Below are positions 17,901 through 24,897 of a stretch of DNA of 64,000 bases, one piece after another. The position numbers were made by a program, and so were the translations under genes. The stretch lies in NCBI RefSeq assembly GCF_001665575.1, contig NZ_LZSU01000012.1, positions 62,001 to 126,000 of the forward strand, read 5' to 3'. A model generated the notes under the pieces. The model was not told where the DNA came from and made no database searches. It worked only from the letters and a program-made list of their open reading frames with translations. Positions within the stretch are counted from its first letter, which is position 1. Every line of letters begins with the position of its first letter. Origin of the DNA: Mycobacterium sp. 852013-51886_SCH5428379. Its GTDB lineage: Bacteria > Actinomycetota > Actinomycetes > Mycobacteriales > Mycobacteriaceae.

Positions 17901-18877
17901 GACTGCACCCGGACCCTTGGATCGAGCGCTGCGTAGATCACATCGGACAGCAGACCGGCCAACAGGATGGTGGCGCCGGTGAACACCGTGATCGCGGCGA
18001 CGATGTTGGTGTCCTGGGTGGCGATGCCCTGCACCACCCATTCGCCCATGCCATGCCAGCCGAAGATCTTCTCGACGAACACGGCGCCGGTGACCAGACC
18101 GCTCACGCCGTAGGCGAACAGCGTCGCCATCGGGATCAGCGCGGTGCGCAGACCGTGTTTGAACAGCGCCTGACGGCGGGTCAATCCCTTGGCGCGCGCG
18201 GTGCGGATGAAATCCTGGCCGAGCACGTCGAGCATCGCGTTGCGCTGATAGCGGCTGAACCCGGCGATTGCCGTGAGCGCCAGCGTCAGCGTCGGCAGCA
18301 CCAGATGCTGCAGCCGGTCGACGAACTGATCCCACGAACCGCCGACGGCGGTCGGCGACGTCTCACCGGTGTACTCGAACACCTGCATCCCGAGGCCGTT
18401 GTTCGCGTTCAGCGCGCCGAGGATGAGCAGGTTGGCGATGACGAACGTCGGCGTGCTGATCACCAGGAGGGACGCCACCGTGATGACCCGGTCGGACAGG
18501 CGGTACTGCCGGATGGCGCCCCACGCGCCGACGACCACCCCGATCACGGTGCCGAGGACCGAGCCGATCACGACGAGGCGAAGGCTGACGCCGATCCGCC
18601 GCCACAACTCGTCGGCTACTGGTTGCCCGGCCACGGTGGTGCCGAAGTCGCCGGTCAGGGCGCCGCCGAGCCAGTGGGCGTAGCGCAGCGGGATCGGCTT
18701 GTCGAGGTCGAGTTCGGCCGCTTTGGCGTCGATCACCGGTTGCGGCGGACGCGGGTTGCGCTGGAGCAGGCTTTCCAGCGGGTCGAAGGTCAACGAGGTC
18801 AGCGTGAAGGTCAGGAACGAGGCCAGGGCCAGCAGCACGAGGTAGTTCAGCAGCCGGCGTGCGAGGAACCGCGTCAT
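17897..18877 (-). CDS. oppB: Oligopeptide ABC transporter permease OppB
   Basis: 326-residue permease, first structural gene of the opp operon. Topology is one N-terminal helix (LLNYLVLLALASFLTFTLTSL), a periplasmic domain with the DKPIPLRYAHWLGGALTGDFG block typical of OppB, then five helices. The EAA loop is FIRTARAKGLTRRQALFKHGLRTALIP. It starts at ATG 18877, which overlaps the stop of a nine-codon leaderless ORF (18874-18903) and suggests coupling or attenuation. It is transcribed divergently from the response-regulator gene at 19031. Confidence 0.93.
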   Translation of the reverse strand: MTRFLARRLLNYLVLLALASFLTFTLTSLTFDPLESLLQRNPRPPQPVIDAKAAELDLDKPIPLRYAHWLGGALTGDFGTTVAGQPVADELWRRIGVSLRLVVIGSVLGTVIGVVVGAWGAIRQYRLSDRVITVASLLVISTPTFVIANLLILGALNANNGLGMQVFEYTGETSPTAVGGSWDQFVDRLQHLVLPTLTLALTAIAGFSRYQRNAMLDVLGQDFIRTARAKGLTRRQALFKHGLRTALIPMATLFAYGVSGLVTGAVFVEKIFGWHGMGEWVVQGIATQDTNIVAAITVFTGATILLAGLLSDVIYAALDPRVRVQS

Positions 18878-18903
18878 CGGCGGCTACTGGTGCAGGGCTG
18901 CAT
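18874..18903 (-). CDS. Leaderless upstream short ORF of the opp operon (MQPCTSSRR)
   Basis: Nine-codon ORF whose TGA overlaps the oppB ATG (ATGA at 18877-18874). Its ATG lies 7 nt after a TACCCT hexamer, so it would be the first thing translated on a leaderless opp mRNA. It contains one Cys codon. Mycobacteria are known to use leaderless short ORFs with runs of Cys codons as cysteine-responsive attenuators of sulfur operons; with only one Cys, the same role here is speculative. Simple translational coupling is the minimal reading. Confidence 0.5.
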   Translation of the reverse strand: MQPCTSSRR

Positions 18904-18910
18904 GGGCTAG

Positions 18911-18916
18911 AGGGTA
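18911..18916 (-). promoter_or_regulatory. -10 element TACCCT for the opp operon
   Basis: On the minus strand TACCCT ends 7 nt before the ATG of the nine-codon upstream ORF, placing the predicted transcript start at that ATG. Confidence 0.5.
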
Positions 18917-19017
18917 GAAGAGATCGGCGCGTGCGCAGGTTCAGGCGGTGGCGGCGGCGCGCCGGACCTCACAGCCCACGCATAGACAGTGCACAGGATC
19001 GGCCCATCGCCGGTGCG

Positions 19018-19023
19018 GATAAT
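19018..19023 (+). promoter_or_regulatory. -10 element GATAAT for leaderless response-regulator gene
   Basis: GATAAT ends 7 nt before GTG 19031, with no Shine-Dalgarno. It fires away from the opp promoter about 100 bases to the left. Confidence 0.55.
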
Positions 19024-19030
19024 CGGACTG

Positions 19031-19771
19031 GTGAGTCCGAACCAGACCGACCCTGCGCGGTCGGTCATGCGCCGGGCCGACGGCAATCCGGTGCGGGTGC
19101 TCGTCGTCGACGACGAGCCGGTGCTCGCCGAGCTCGTCTCGATGGCACTGCGCTACGAGGGCTGGGACATCGCCACGGCGGGGGACGGCGCCACCGCCAT
19201 CGCGCTGGCCCGCGAGAAACCGCCCGACGTGGTCGTACTCGACGTGATGCTGCCCGATATGAGCGGTCTCGACGTGCTGGCCAGGCTGCGCGAACAGATC
19301 CCCGGGCTGCCGCTGCTGCTCTTGACCGCCAAGGACTCCGTCGAGGATCGCATCGCCGGCCTGACCGCCGGGGGAGACGACTACGTCACCAAACCGTTCT
19401 CCTTGGAGGAGGTCGTGCTGCGGTTGCGCGCGCTGCTGCGTCGCACCGGGGTCAGCGAGAGCGGCGGTGCGAAGATCGTCGTCGGCGATCTGGTGCTCGA
19501 CGAGGACAGCCACGAGGTGACCCGCGGCGGCGACCAGATCACGCTGACCGCGACGGAGTTCGAGCTGTTGCGGTTCATGATGCGCAACTCCAAGCGCGTG
19601 CTGTCCAAGGCCCAGATCCTCGACCGGGTGTGGAGCTACGACTTCGGCGGCCGGTCCAACATCGTCGAGTTGTACGTGTCGTATCTGCGCAAGAAGATCG
19701 ACAGCGGACGCGAGCCGATGATCCACACGCTGCGCGGCGCGGGCTATGTCCTCAAACCCGCCGCCCACTGA
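19031..19771 (+). CDS. OmpR/PhoB-family response regulator
   Basis: 246-residue two-component regulator. The receiver domain (about residues 20-135) has the acidic pocket VVDDE (27-28), phosphoacceptor Asp 71 in VVLDVMLPD, Thr in LLLTAKDS and Lys in YVTKPFS. A winged-helix DNA-binding domain (LTATEFELLRFMMRNSKR, VELYVSYLRKKID, TLRGAGYVL) follows. I chose GTG 19031 because of the leaderless-type GATAAT upstream. It overlaps the histidine kinase start by 26 bases, so the two form one system. Sequence style recalls M. tuberculosis TrcR, but I do not assign a name. Downstream glycosyltransferases are plausible targets. Confidence 0.92.
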   Translation: MSPNQTDPARSVMRRADGNPVRVLVVDDEPVLAELVSMALRYEGWDIATAGDGATAIALAREKPPDVVVLDVMLPDMSGLDVLARLREQIPGLPLLLLTAKDSVEDRIAGLTAGGDDYVTKPFSLEEVVLRLRALLRRTGVSESGGAKIVVGDLVLDEDSHEVTRGGDQITLTATEFELLRFMMRNSKRVLSKAQILDRVWSYDFGGRSNIVELYVSYLRKKIDSGREPMIHTLRGAGYVLKPAAH

Positions 19772-21269
19772 GACGACTCGCGCGCGTCCGCGATCACCCC
19801 GGACGTGGTCGCTGCGCGCCCGTCTGCTCGCCACCCTCGTCACACTGCTGGCGGTGGTCTGCGCGGCGGTCGGGCTGGGCACCGCACTAGCGATGGAACG
19901 CTTCCTGACCCACCAGCTCGACAACCAGTTGCACGAGGCGGCGCGACGCTCGGCCGGCATCGTCGATTTCGGGCGGCCGCCACCACCGCCACCCGGGCTC
20001 GGCCCGCGTCGGCTGGAGATCCGGGACGGGCCCGGTCCCGATTTCCTCAATGCGCCGGGGCAGGCCGTCCGCACCGTCGGGGCGGTCGTCGACCCGGGGA
20101 CCGCGATCGACGCCGGGGTGATCAACGCCGACGGCACCCGCGCCGGGATCAGTGCCGCCGCTGCGGGCCAACTCGCCTCGGTGGCCCCCGACGACGAACC
20201 CCGCACACTCGCCCTCGACGGCCTGGGCCGATATCGGGTCGTCGCGCTGCCCGCGCGTCGCGGGCAGGTGATCGTCACCGGACTCCCGACCTCGGATGTC
20301 GACGACACCCTGCTGACCGTGCTGTGGATCTTCTGCGTGGTCGGGGCGATCGCGCTCGTCGGTGGCGCCGCCGCGGGGGCGCTGATCATCCGCAGGCAGC
20401 TCGAGCCGCTGTCGCGGGTGTCGACGGCGGCGCGCGAGGTCGCCGATCTCGAACTGGATCGCGGCGAGGTGCGGTTGCCGACGCCGATCGTCGCCGTCGA
20501 CCCGGCCGGCGCGCACACCGAGGTCGGTCAGCTCGGGACGTCGCTGAACCGGATGCTCGACCGCATCGCCGGCGCACTGTCCGCTCGGCAGGCCAGCGAG
20601 ACCAGGGTGCGGCAGTTCGTCGCCGACGCCAGCCACGAATTGCGCACGCCGTTGGCCGCGATCCGGGGCTACACCGAACTCGCGCAACGTCATTCGGATG
20701 CGCTGCCCGACGACGTCGCGCACGCGATGAACCGGGTGGAGTCCGAGACGGCGCGGATGACGCAGCTGGTCGAGGACATGCTGCTGCTCGCCCGCCTCGA
20801 CGACGGCAGGCCTCTGGAGCGCAAACCGGTCGACCTGTCGCGAATGGCGGTCGACGCGGTCAGCGACGCGCACGCCGCCGGTCCCGCCCACCGGTGGTCG
20901 CTGGACCTGCCAGCCGAACCGGTGGTCGTCATCGGCGACGCGGCCCGACTGCACCAGGTGCTGGCCAACCTGCTGGCCAACGCGCGGGTGCACACCCCGG
21001 CCGGCACCGCGGTCGTCACGTCACTGTCCGAGGGATCGGACGGCGGTGCCGTACTGACCGTGACCGACAACGGCCCCGGCATACCACCGGGGCTGATGCC
21101 GGAGGTGTTCGAGCGGTTCGCCCGCGGCGACTCGTCGCGCTCACGTCGCGGTGGCAGCACCGGCCTGGGACTGGCGATCGTCGCGGCGGTGGTCCGCGCG
21201 CACGGGGGCGCCATCGACGTGGACAGCATGCCCGGCCGTACCGAGTTCGTGGTGCGGCTGCCTGCGTGA
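19746..21269 (+). CDS. Two-component sensor histidine kinase
   Basis: 507-residue membrane sensor kinase paired with the upstream regulator. A first membrane helix (LLATLVTLLAVVCAAVGLGTAL, about 28-50) and a second (about 180-205) enclose an extracytoplasmic sensor segment of about 130 residues with a Pro-rich stretch (RPPPPPPG). A HAMP domain follows. The dimerization/phosphoacceptor box FVADASHELRTPLAAIRGY has His near 297. The ATP domain has the N box LLANARVHTP, G1 DNGPGIPPG, F box FERF and G2 GGSTGLGLAIV. The start overlaps the regulator stop. The signal is unknown. Confidence 0.92.
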   Translation: MSSNPPPTETTRARPRSPRTWSLRARLLATLVTLLAVVCAAVGLGTALAMERFLTHQLDNQLHEAARRSAGIVDFGRPPPPPPGLGPRRLEIRDGPGPDFLNAPGQAVRTVGAVVDPGTAIDAGVINADGTRAGISAAAAGQLASVAPDDEPRTLALDGLGRYRVVALPARRGQVIVTGLPTSDVDDTLLTVLWIFCVVGAIALVGGAAAGALIIRRQLEPLSRVSTAAREVADLELDRGEVRLPTPIVAVDPAGAHTEVGQLGTSLNRMLDRIAGALSARQASETRVRQFVADASHELRTPLAAIRGYTELAQRHSDALPDDVAHAMNRVESETARMTQLVEDMLLLARLDDGRPLERKPVDLSRMAVDAVSDAHAAGPAHRWSLDLPAEPVVVIGDAARLHQVLANLLANARVHTPAGTAVVTSLSEGSDGGAVLTVTDNGPGIPPGLMPEVFERFARGDSSRSRRGGSTGLGLAIVAAVVRAHGGAIDVDSMPGRTEFVVRLPA

Positions 21270-21331
21270 CTCATAGCGGGCACACAGGTTGAGCCCATCG
21301 GAGGCATACCCACCGCGAAGACCATGGACCC

Positions 21332-22537
21332 ATGACCAATATGGCCGTGGCCGCACGGGCCGCGGGCGTGCCGGTGCTCGACGTCGTCGTCCCCGTGTAC
21401 AACGAAGAGGCGGCGCTGGCCGATTCTGTACACCGCCTGCACCGCCACCTGAGTGACCACTTCCCCTTCACTGCGCGGATCACGATCGCGGACAACGCCA
21501 GCGTCGACGCCACCCCGCGGATCGCCGCGCAACTCGCCGCCGATCTGCCCGACGTGCGGGTCGTGCGGCTGAGGGAGAAGGGCCGCGGCCGAGCACTGCA
21601 TGCGGTGTGGTCCGAATCCGACGCGCCAGTGCTGGCGTACATGGATGTCGACCTGTCCACGGATCTGGCCGCGCTCGCGCCGCTGGTCGCCTCGCTGATC
21701 TCCGGGCACTCCGATGTCGCGATCGGCACCCGGCTCAGCCGCGGCTCGCGGGTGGTGCGCGGCCTCAAGCGGGAATTCATCTCGCGGTGCTACAACCTGA
21801 TCCTCAAATCGACTCTCGCGGCGGGGTTCTCCGACGCGCAGTGCGGCTTCAAGGCGATTCGCGCCGACGTCGCGCGACAGCTGCTGCCGTACGTGTCCGA
21901 CACCGGCTGGTTCTTCGACACCGAACTGCTGGTGCTCGCCGAGCGCAGCGGCCTGCGCATCCACGAGGTGCCGGTGGACTGGGTGGACGATCCGGACAGC
22001 CGGGTCGACATCGTCGCTACCGCTCGAGCGGACATCAGGGGTATCGGCCGGTTGCTGCGGGGTTTCGCCGACGGCTCGATCCCGGTGCAGCTGCTGGCGG
22101 CGCAGTTCGCGCCGCCGCAACTGCCGGCCACATCGCGATCCCTGTTGCGGCATGCCGTGCGTTTCGCGGCCGTCGGCGCGGTGTCGACACTGGCGTACCT
22201 GCTGTTGTTCATGTTGACCCGCGGATGGCTGGGCGCACAGGTCGCCAACCTTGTGGCGCTGGGCGTGACGGCGATCGGGAACACGGCGGCCAACCGGCGC
22301 TTCACCTTCGGCGTGGCGGGCCGTCGGGGCGTTGCCCGGCACCACCTGGAAGGCCTCATCGTGTTCGCGATGGCGCTCGGTGTCACCAGCGGATCGCTCG
22401 CCGTGCTGCATTCGGTCACCGCTGAACCCCACCGGTTCGTCGAACTCGGCGTGCTGGTGGCCGCCAACCTCGCCGCCACCGTCATGCGCTTCGTGCTGTT
22501 GCGCGGCTGGGTCTTTCATCCCGGGCGCAACCGGTGA
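21332..22537 (+). CDS. GT2 polyprenyl-phosphate glycosyltransferase fused to GtrA domain
   Basis: 401 residues. The N-terminal GT2 domain (VVVPVYNEEAAL, KGRGRALHAVW, the metal-binding YMDVDLSTD, and GFSDAQCGFKAIR) resembles dolichyl/polyprenyl-phosphate sugar synthases. The C-terminal 130 residues form a four-helix GtrA-type membrane domain (RHAVRFAAVGAVSTLAYLLL, NTAANRRFTFG), thought to help flip lipid-linked sugars. The enzyme would make a polyprenyl-phosphate sugar at the inner membrane. It overlaps the next gene by GTGA, whose product could be the transferase that uses this donor. It lies 62 bases after the sensor kinase. Confidence 0.87.
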   Translation: MTNMAVAARAAGVPVLDVVVPVYNEEAALADSVHRLHRHLSDHFPFTARITIADNASVDATPRIAAQLAADLPDVRVVRLREKGRGRALHAVWSESDAPVLAYMDVDLSTDLAALAPLVASLISGHSDVAIGTRLSRGSRVVRGLKREFISRCYNLILKSTLAAGFSDAQCGFKAIRADVARQLLPYVSDTGWFFDTELLVLAERSGLRIHEVPVDWVDDPDSRVDIVATARADIRGIGRLLRGFADGSIPVQLLAAQFAPPQLPATSRSLLRHAVRFAAVGAVSTLAYLLLFMLTRGWLGAQVANLVALGVTAIGNTAANRRFTFGVAGRRGVARHHLEGLIVFAMALGVTSGSLAVLHSVTAEPHRFVELGVLVAANLAATVMRFVLLRGWVFHPGRNR

Positions 22538-24357
22538 ACCGCTGGGAGCGTCCCACACTGCTGGCGCTGCTCGTCGCTACGGCGGTGCTCTACCTGTGGG
22601 GGCTGGGTTCGTCTGGTTGGGGCAACGAGTACTACGCCGCAGCTGTCCAGGCCGGCACGCACAATGGGACGGCGTGGCTGTTCGGATCACTGGATCCTGG
22701 TAACGCGATCACCGTCGACAAACCCCCTGCCGCGCTGTGGCTGATGGTGCTGTCGGCCAGACTCTTCGGTTTCAGCGCGTTCACCATGTTGCTGCCGCAG
22801 GCGCTGATGGGCGTAGCCACCGTCGGTGTGCTGTTCGCGACCGTGCGGCGGACGAGTGGACCGGTCGCCGGTCTGGTTGCCGGCGCCGCAATGGCGGTGA
22901 CTCCGGTGGCCGCGTTGATGTTCCGGTTCAACAATCCGGATGCACTGCTGGTGCTGTTGCTGGTCGTGGCCGCATACCTCACGATGCGTGCGATCGAGAC
23001 GGGCGGTACCCGGTGGCTGCTGCTGGTCGGGTGCGTCCTGGGATTCGCATTCCTGACGAAGATGCTGCAGGCGTTTCTGGTGGTGCCCGCGCTGGCGCTG
23101 GCCTTCCTTGTGGCGGCGCCGGTCAGTATGTGGCGGCGGGTCGGCGCGCTGGGCGCCGGCGGTGTGGCGATGGTCGTGTCGGCCGGGTGGTATCTGCTGT
23201 TGGTCGAGGTGTGGCCAGCGGCATCGCGCCCGTACATCGGCGGCTCGACGGACAACAGTTTGCTGCAATTGGCTCTGGGCTACAACGGGATTCAGCGCAT
23301 CGCGGGCGGTGGGGGACCTGGTGGTCCGGCTGGCCCGGTGGGCCCCGGCGGTCCGGGCGGTCCGGGCGGCGGCGCGAACCTGTTCTTCGGCGGCGAGCCG
23401 GGCATCGGCCGATTGTTCGGTATGTCCATGGGCGTGGAGGCGTCGTGGCTGCTGCCAGCCGCGCTGATCGGTCTGGTCGCGGGGATCTGGTTCACCCGCC
23501 GCAGGGTGCGTAGCGACGTCGTACGCGCGAGCTTGCTGATGTGGGGCGGTTGGCTGGTGGTGACGGGGGCGGTCTTCAGCTTCATGGACGGGACGATCCA
23601 CCCGTACTACACCGTCGCGCTGGCACCCGCGATCGCCGCGCTGGCGGGTATCGCGGTCGCCGAGCTGTGGCGCGGCAGGGACGCCCTCTCGCATCGCATC
23701 ACGCTGGCGGTGATGGCGGTGACGACTGGCGTGTGGGCGTTCGTGCTTCTCGAGCGCACACCGGAATGGCTGCCGTGGCTGAAATGGGTGGTCGTTGTGG
23801 TCTCGGTCGCGACGGCTGTTGCGGTGGCGGTTCGCACCCACCGATTCGGCCGGGCGACGGTGGCGGTCGCACTGGCAGCGGTACTGGCGGGCCTGGCCGC
23901 GCCTGCGGCCTTCGCGGTGTACAACGTGGCTCATCCGGCGAACGGGCCCGGAACGATGTCGGGTCCCGCGCGGGACGACGCGTTCGGTGGCCGGCCGCCC
24001 GGCGGCCCCGGAGGCGATCGGGACAACGCCACGGTGGCGGACCTCGTCGCTCAGGGGAATAACCGTTGGGCCGCAGCGACCGTCGGATCGATGGGGTCGG
24101 CGGATCTACAACTGGAATCCGGAGCGTCGATCATGGCGATCGGTGGCTTTACCGGTTCGGACGACTCGCCGACGCTGGCGCAGTTCCAGCAGTATGTCGC
24201 CGACGGCCAGGTGCGGTATTTCATCGGCGGCGACCGGGGCGGTCCGCCCGGCTTCCGGCATAGGGGCGCCGCCGCCGACATCACAGCTTGGGTCGAGGAG
24301 CATTTCGTCCCGCAGCGCGTAGGGGGAGTCGCCGTCTACGACCTGCAATCCGGCTGA
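22534..24357 (+). CDS. GT39/ArnT-like membrane glycosyltransferase
   Basis: 607-residue polytopic membrane protein of the PMT/ArnT superfamily, which transfers sugars from polyprenyl-phosphate donors on the outer face of the membrane. The first loop holds EYYAAAVQAGTHNGTAWLFGSLDPGNAITVDKPP in place of the catalytic acidic loop seen in the family. About ten to twelve helices follow, then a C-terminal soluble domain (about 490-607). Two Gly/Pro-rich loops stand out, around 256-290 (GGGGPGGPAGPVGPGGPGG) and near 485 (GGRPPGGPGG). The GTG start overlaps the GT2/GtrA stop, so both act in one pathway. The acceptor is unknown. Confidence 0.87.
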   Translation: MNRWERPTLLALLVATAVLYLWGLGSSGWGNEYYAAAVQAGTHNGTAWLFGSLDPGNAITVDKPPAALWLMVLSARLFGFSAFTMLLPQALMGVATVGVLFATVRRTSGPVAGLVAGAAMAVTPVAALMFRFNNPDALLVLLLVVAAYLTMRAIETGGTRWLLLVGCVLGFAFLTKMLQAFLVVPALALAFLVAAPVSMWRRVGALGAGGVAMVVSAGWYLLLVEVWPAASRPYIGGSTDNSLLQLALGYNGIQRIAGGGGPGGPAGPVGPGGPGGPGGGANLFFGGEPGIGRLFGMSMGVEASWLLPAALIGLVAGIWFTRRRVRSDVVRASLLMWGGWLVVTGAVFSFMDGTIHPYYTVALAPAIAALAGIAVAELWRGRDALSHRITLAVMAVTTGVWAFVLLERTPEWLPWLKWVVVVVSVATAVAVAVRTHRFGRATVAVALAAVLAGLAAPAAFAVYNVAHPANGPGTMSGPARDDAFGGRPPGGPGGDRDNATVADLVAQGNNRWAAATVGSMGSADLQLESGASIMAIGGFTGSDDSPTLAQFQQYVADGQVRYFIGGDRGGPPGFRHRGAAADITAWVEEHFVPQRVGGVAVYDLQSG

Positions 24358-24389
24358 TTGTTAAGGGCGTCCGGCGTCGCCCGGATTGC

Positions 24390-24395
24390 TACCGT
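24390..24395 (+). promoter_or_regulatory. -10 element TACCGT for leaderless carbonic anhydrase gene
   Basis: TACCGT ends 7 nt before ATG 24403, and no Shine-Dalgarno is present. Confidence 0.55.
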
Positions 24396-24402
24396 CACGA
24401 CC

Positions 24403-24894
24403 ATGTCGGTCACGGACGAATACCTGAAGAACAACGAGGAGTACGCGAAGACCTTCACCGGCCCGCTACCCCTGCCTCCGAGCAAGCACGTCGCGGTGGT
24501 GGCGTGCATGGACGCCCGGCCCGACGTCTACCGCATCCTGGGTCTGCGCGACGGCGAAGCGCATGTCATCCGCAACGCCGGCGGGGTGGTGACTGATGAC
24601 GAGATCCGATCGCTCGCGATCAGCCAGCGGCTACTGGGAACGAAGGAGCTCATCCTCATCCACCACACCGACTGCGGGATGCTCACCTTTACCGACGACG
24701 ATTTCAAGAAGTCGATCCAGGACGAGACCGGCATCAAGCCGGAGTGGGCCGCGGAGGCGTTCAGCGATCTTGCCGAAGACGTGCGGCAATCGCTGCGGCG
24801 GATCGAGGCGAGCCCGTTCGTCACCAAGCAAGAGTCTCTGCGCGGCTTCATCTTCGACGTCGCCACCGGCAAGCTCGACGAAGTGACCCTCTGA
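24403..24894 (+). CDS. canB: Beta-class carbonic anhydrase
   Basis: 163-residue cytoplasmic zinc enzyme for CO2/bicarbonate interconversion. Zinc ligands are visible as Cys 35 (in CMDARPD), His 88 and Cys 91 (in HHTDCGM), with the Asp 37-Arg 39 dyad. Length and ligand positions agree with M. tuberculosis Rv1284 as I recall it. The N-terminus (MSVTDEYLKNNEEYAKTF) is short and characteristic of this branch. The gene is leaderless by its -10 spacing. It sits between the glycosyltransferase pair and the second DUF222/HNH gene, three bases from the latter's stop (convergent). Confidence 0.93.
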   Translation: MSVTDEYLKNNEEYAKTFTGPLPLPPSKHVAVVACMDARPDVYRILGLRDGEAHVIRNAGGVVTDDEIRSLAISQRLLGTKELILIHHTDCGMLTFTDDDFKKSIQDETGIKPEWAAEAFSDLAEDVRQSLRRIEASPFVTKQESLRGFIFDVATGKLDEVTL

Positions 24895-24897
24895 CCG

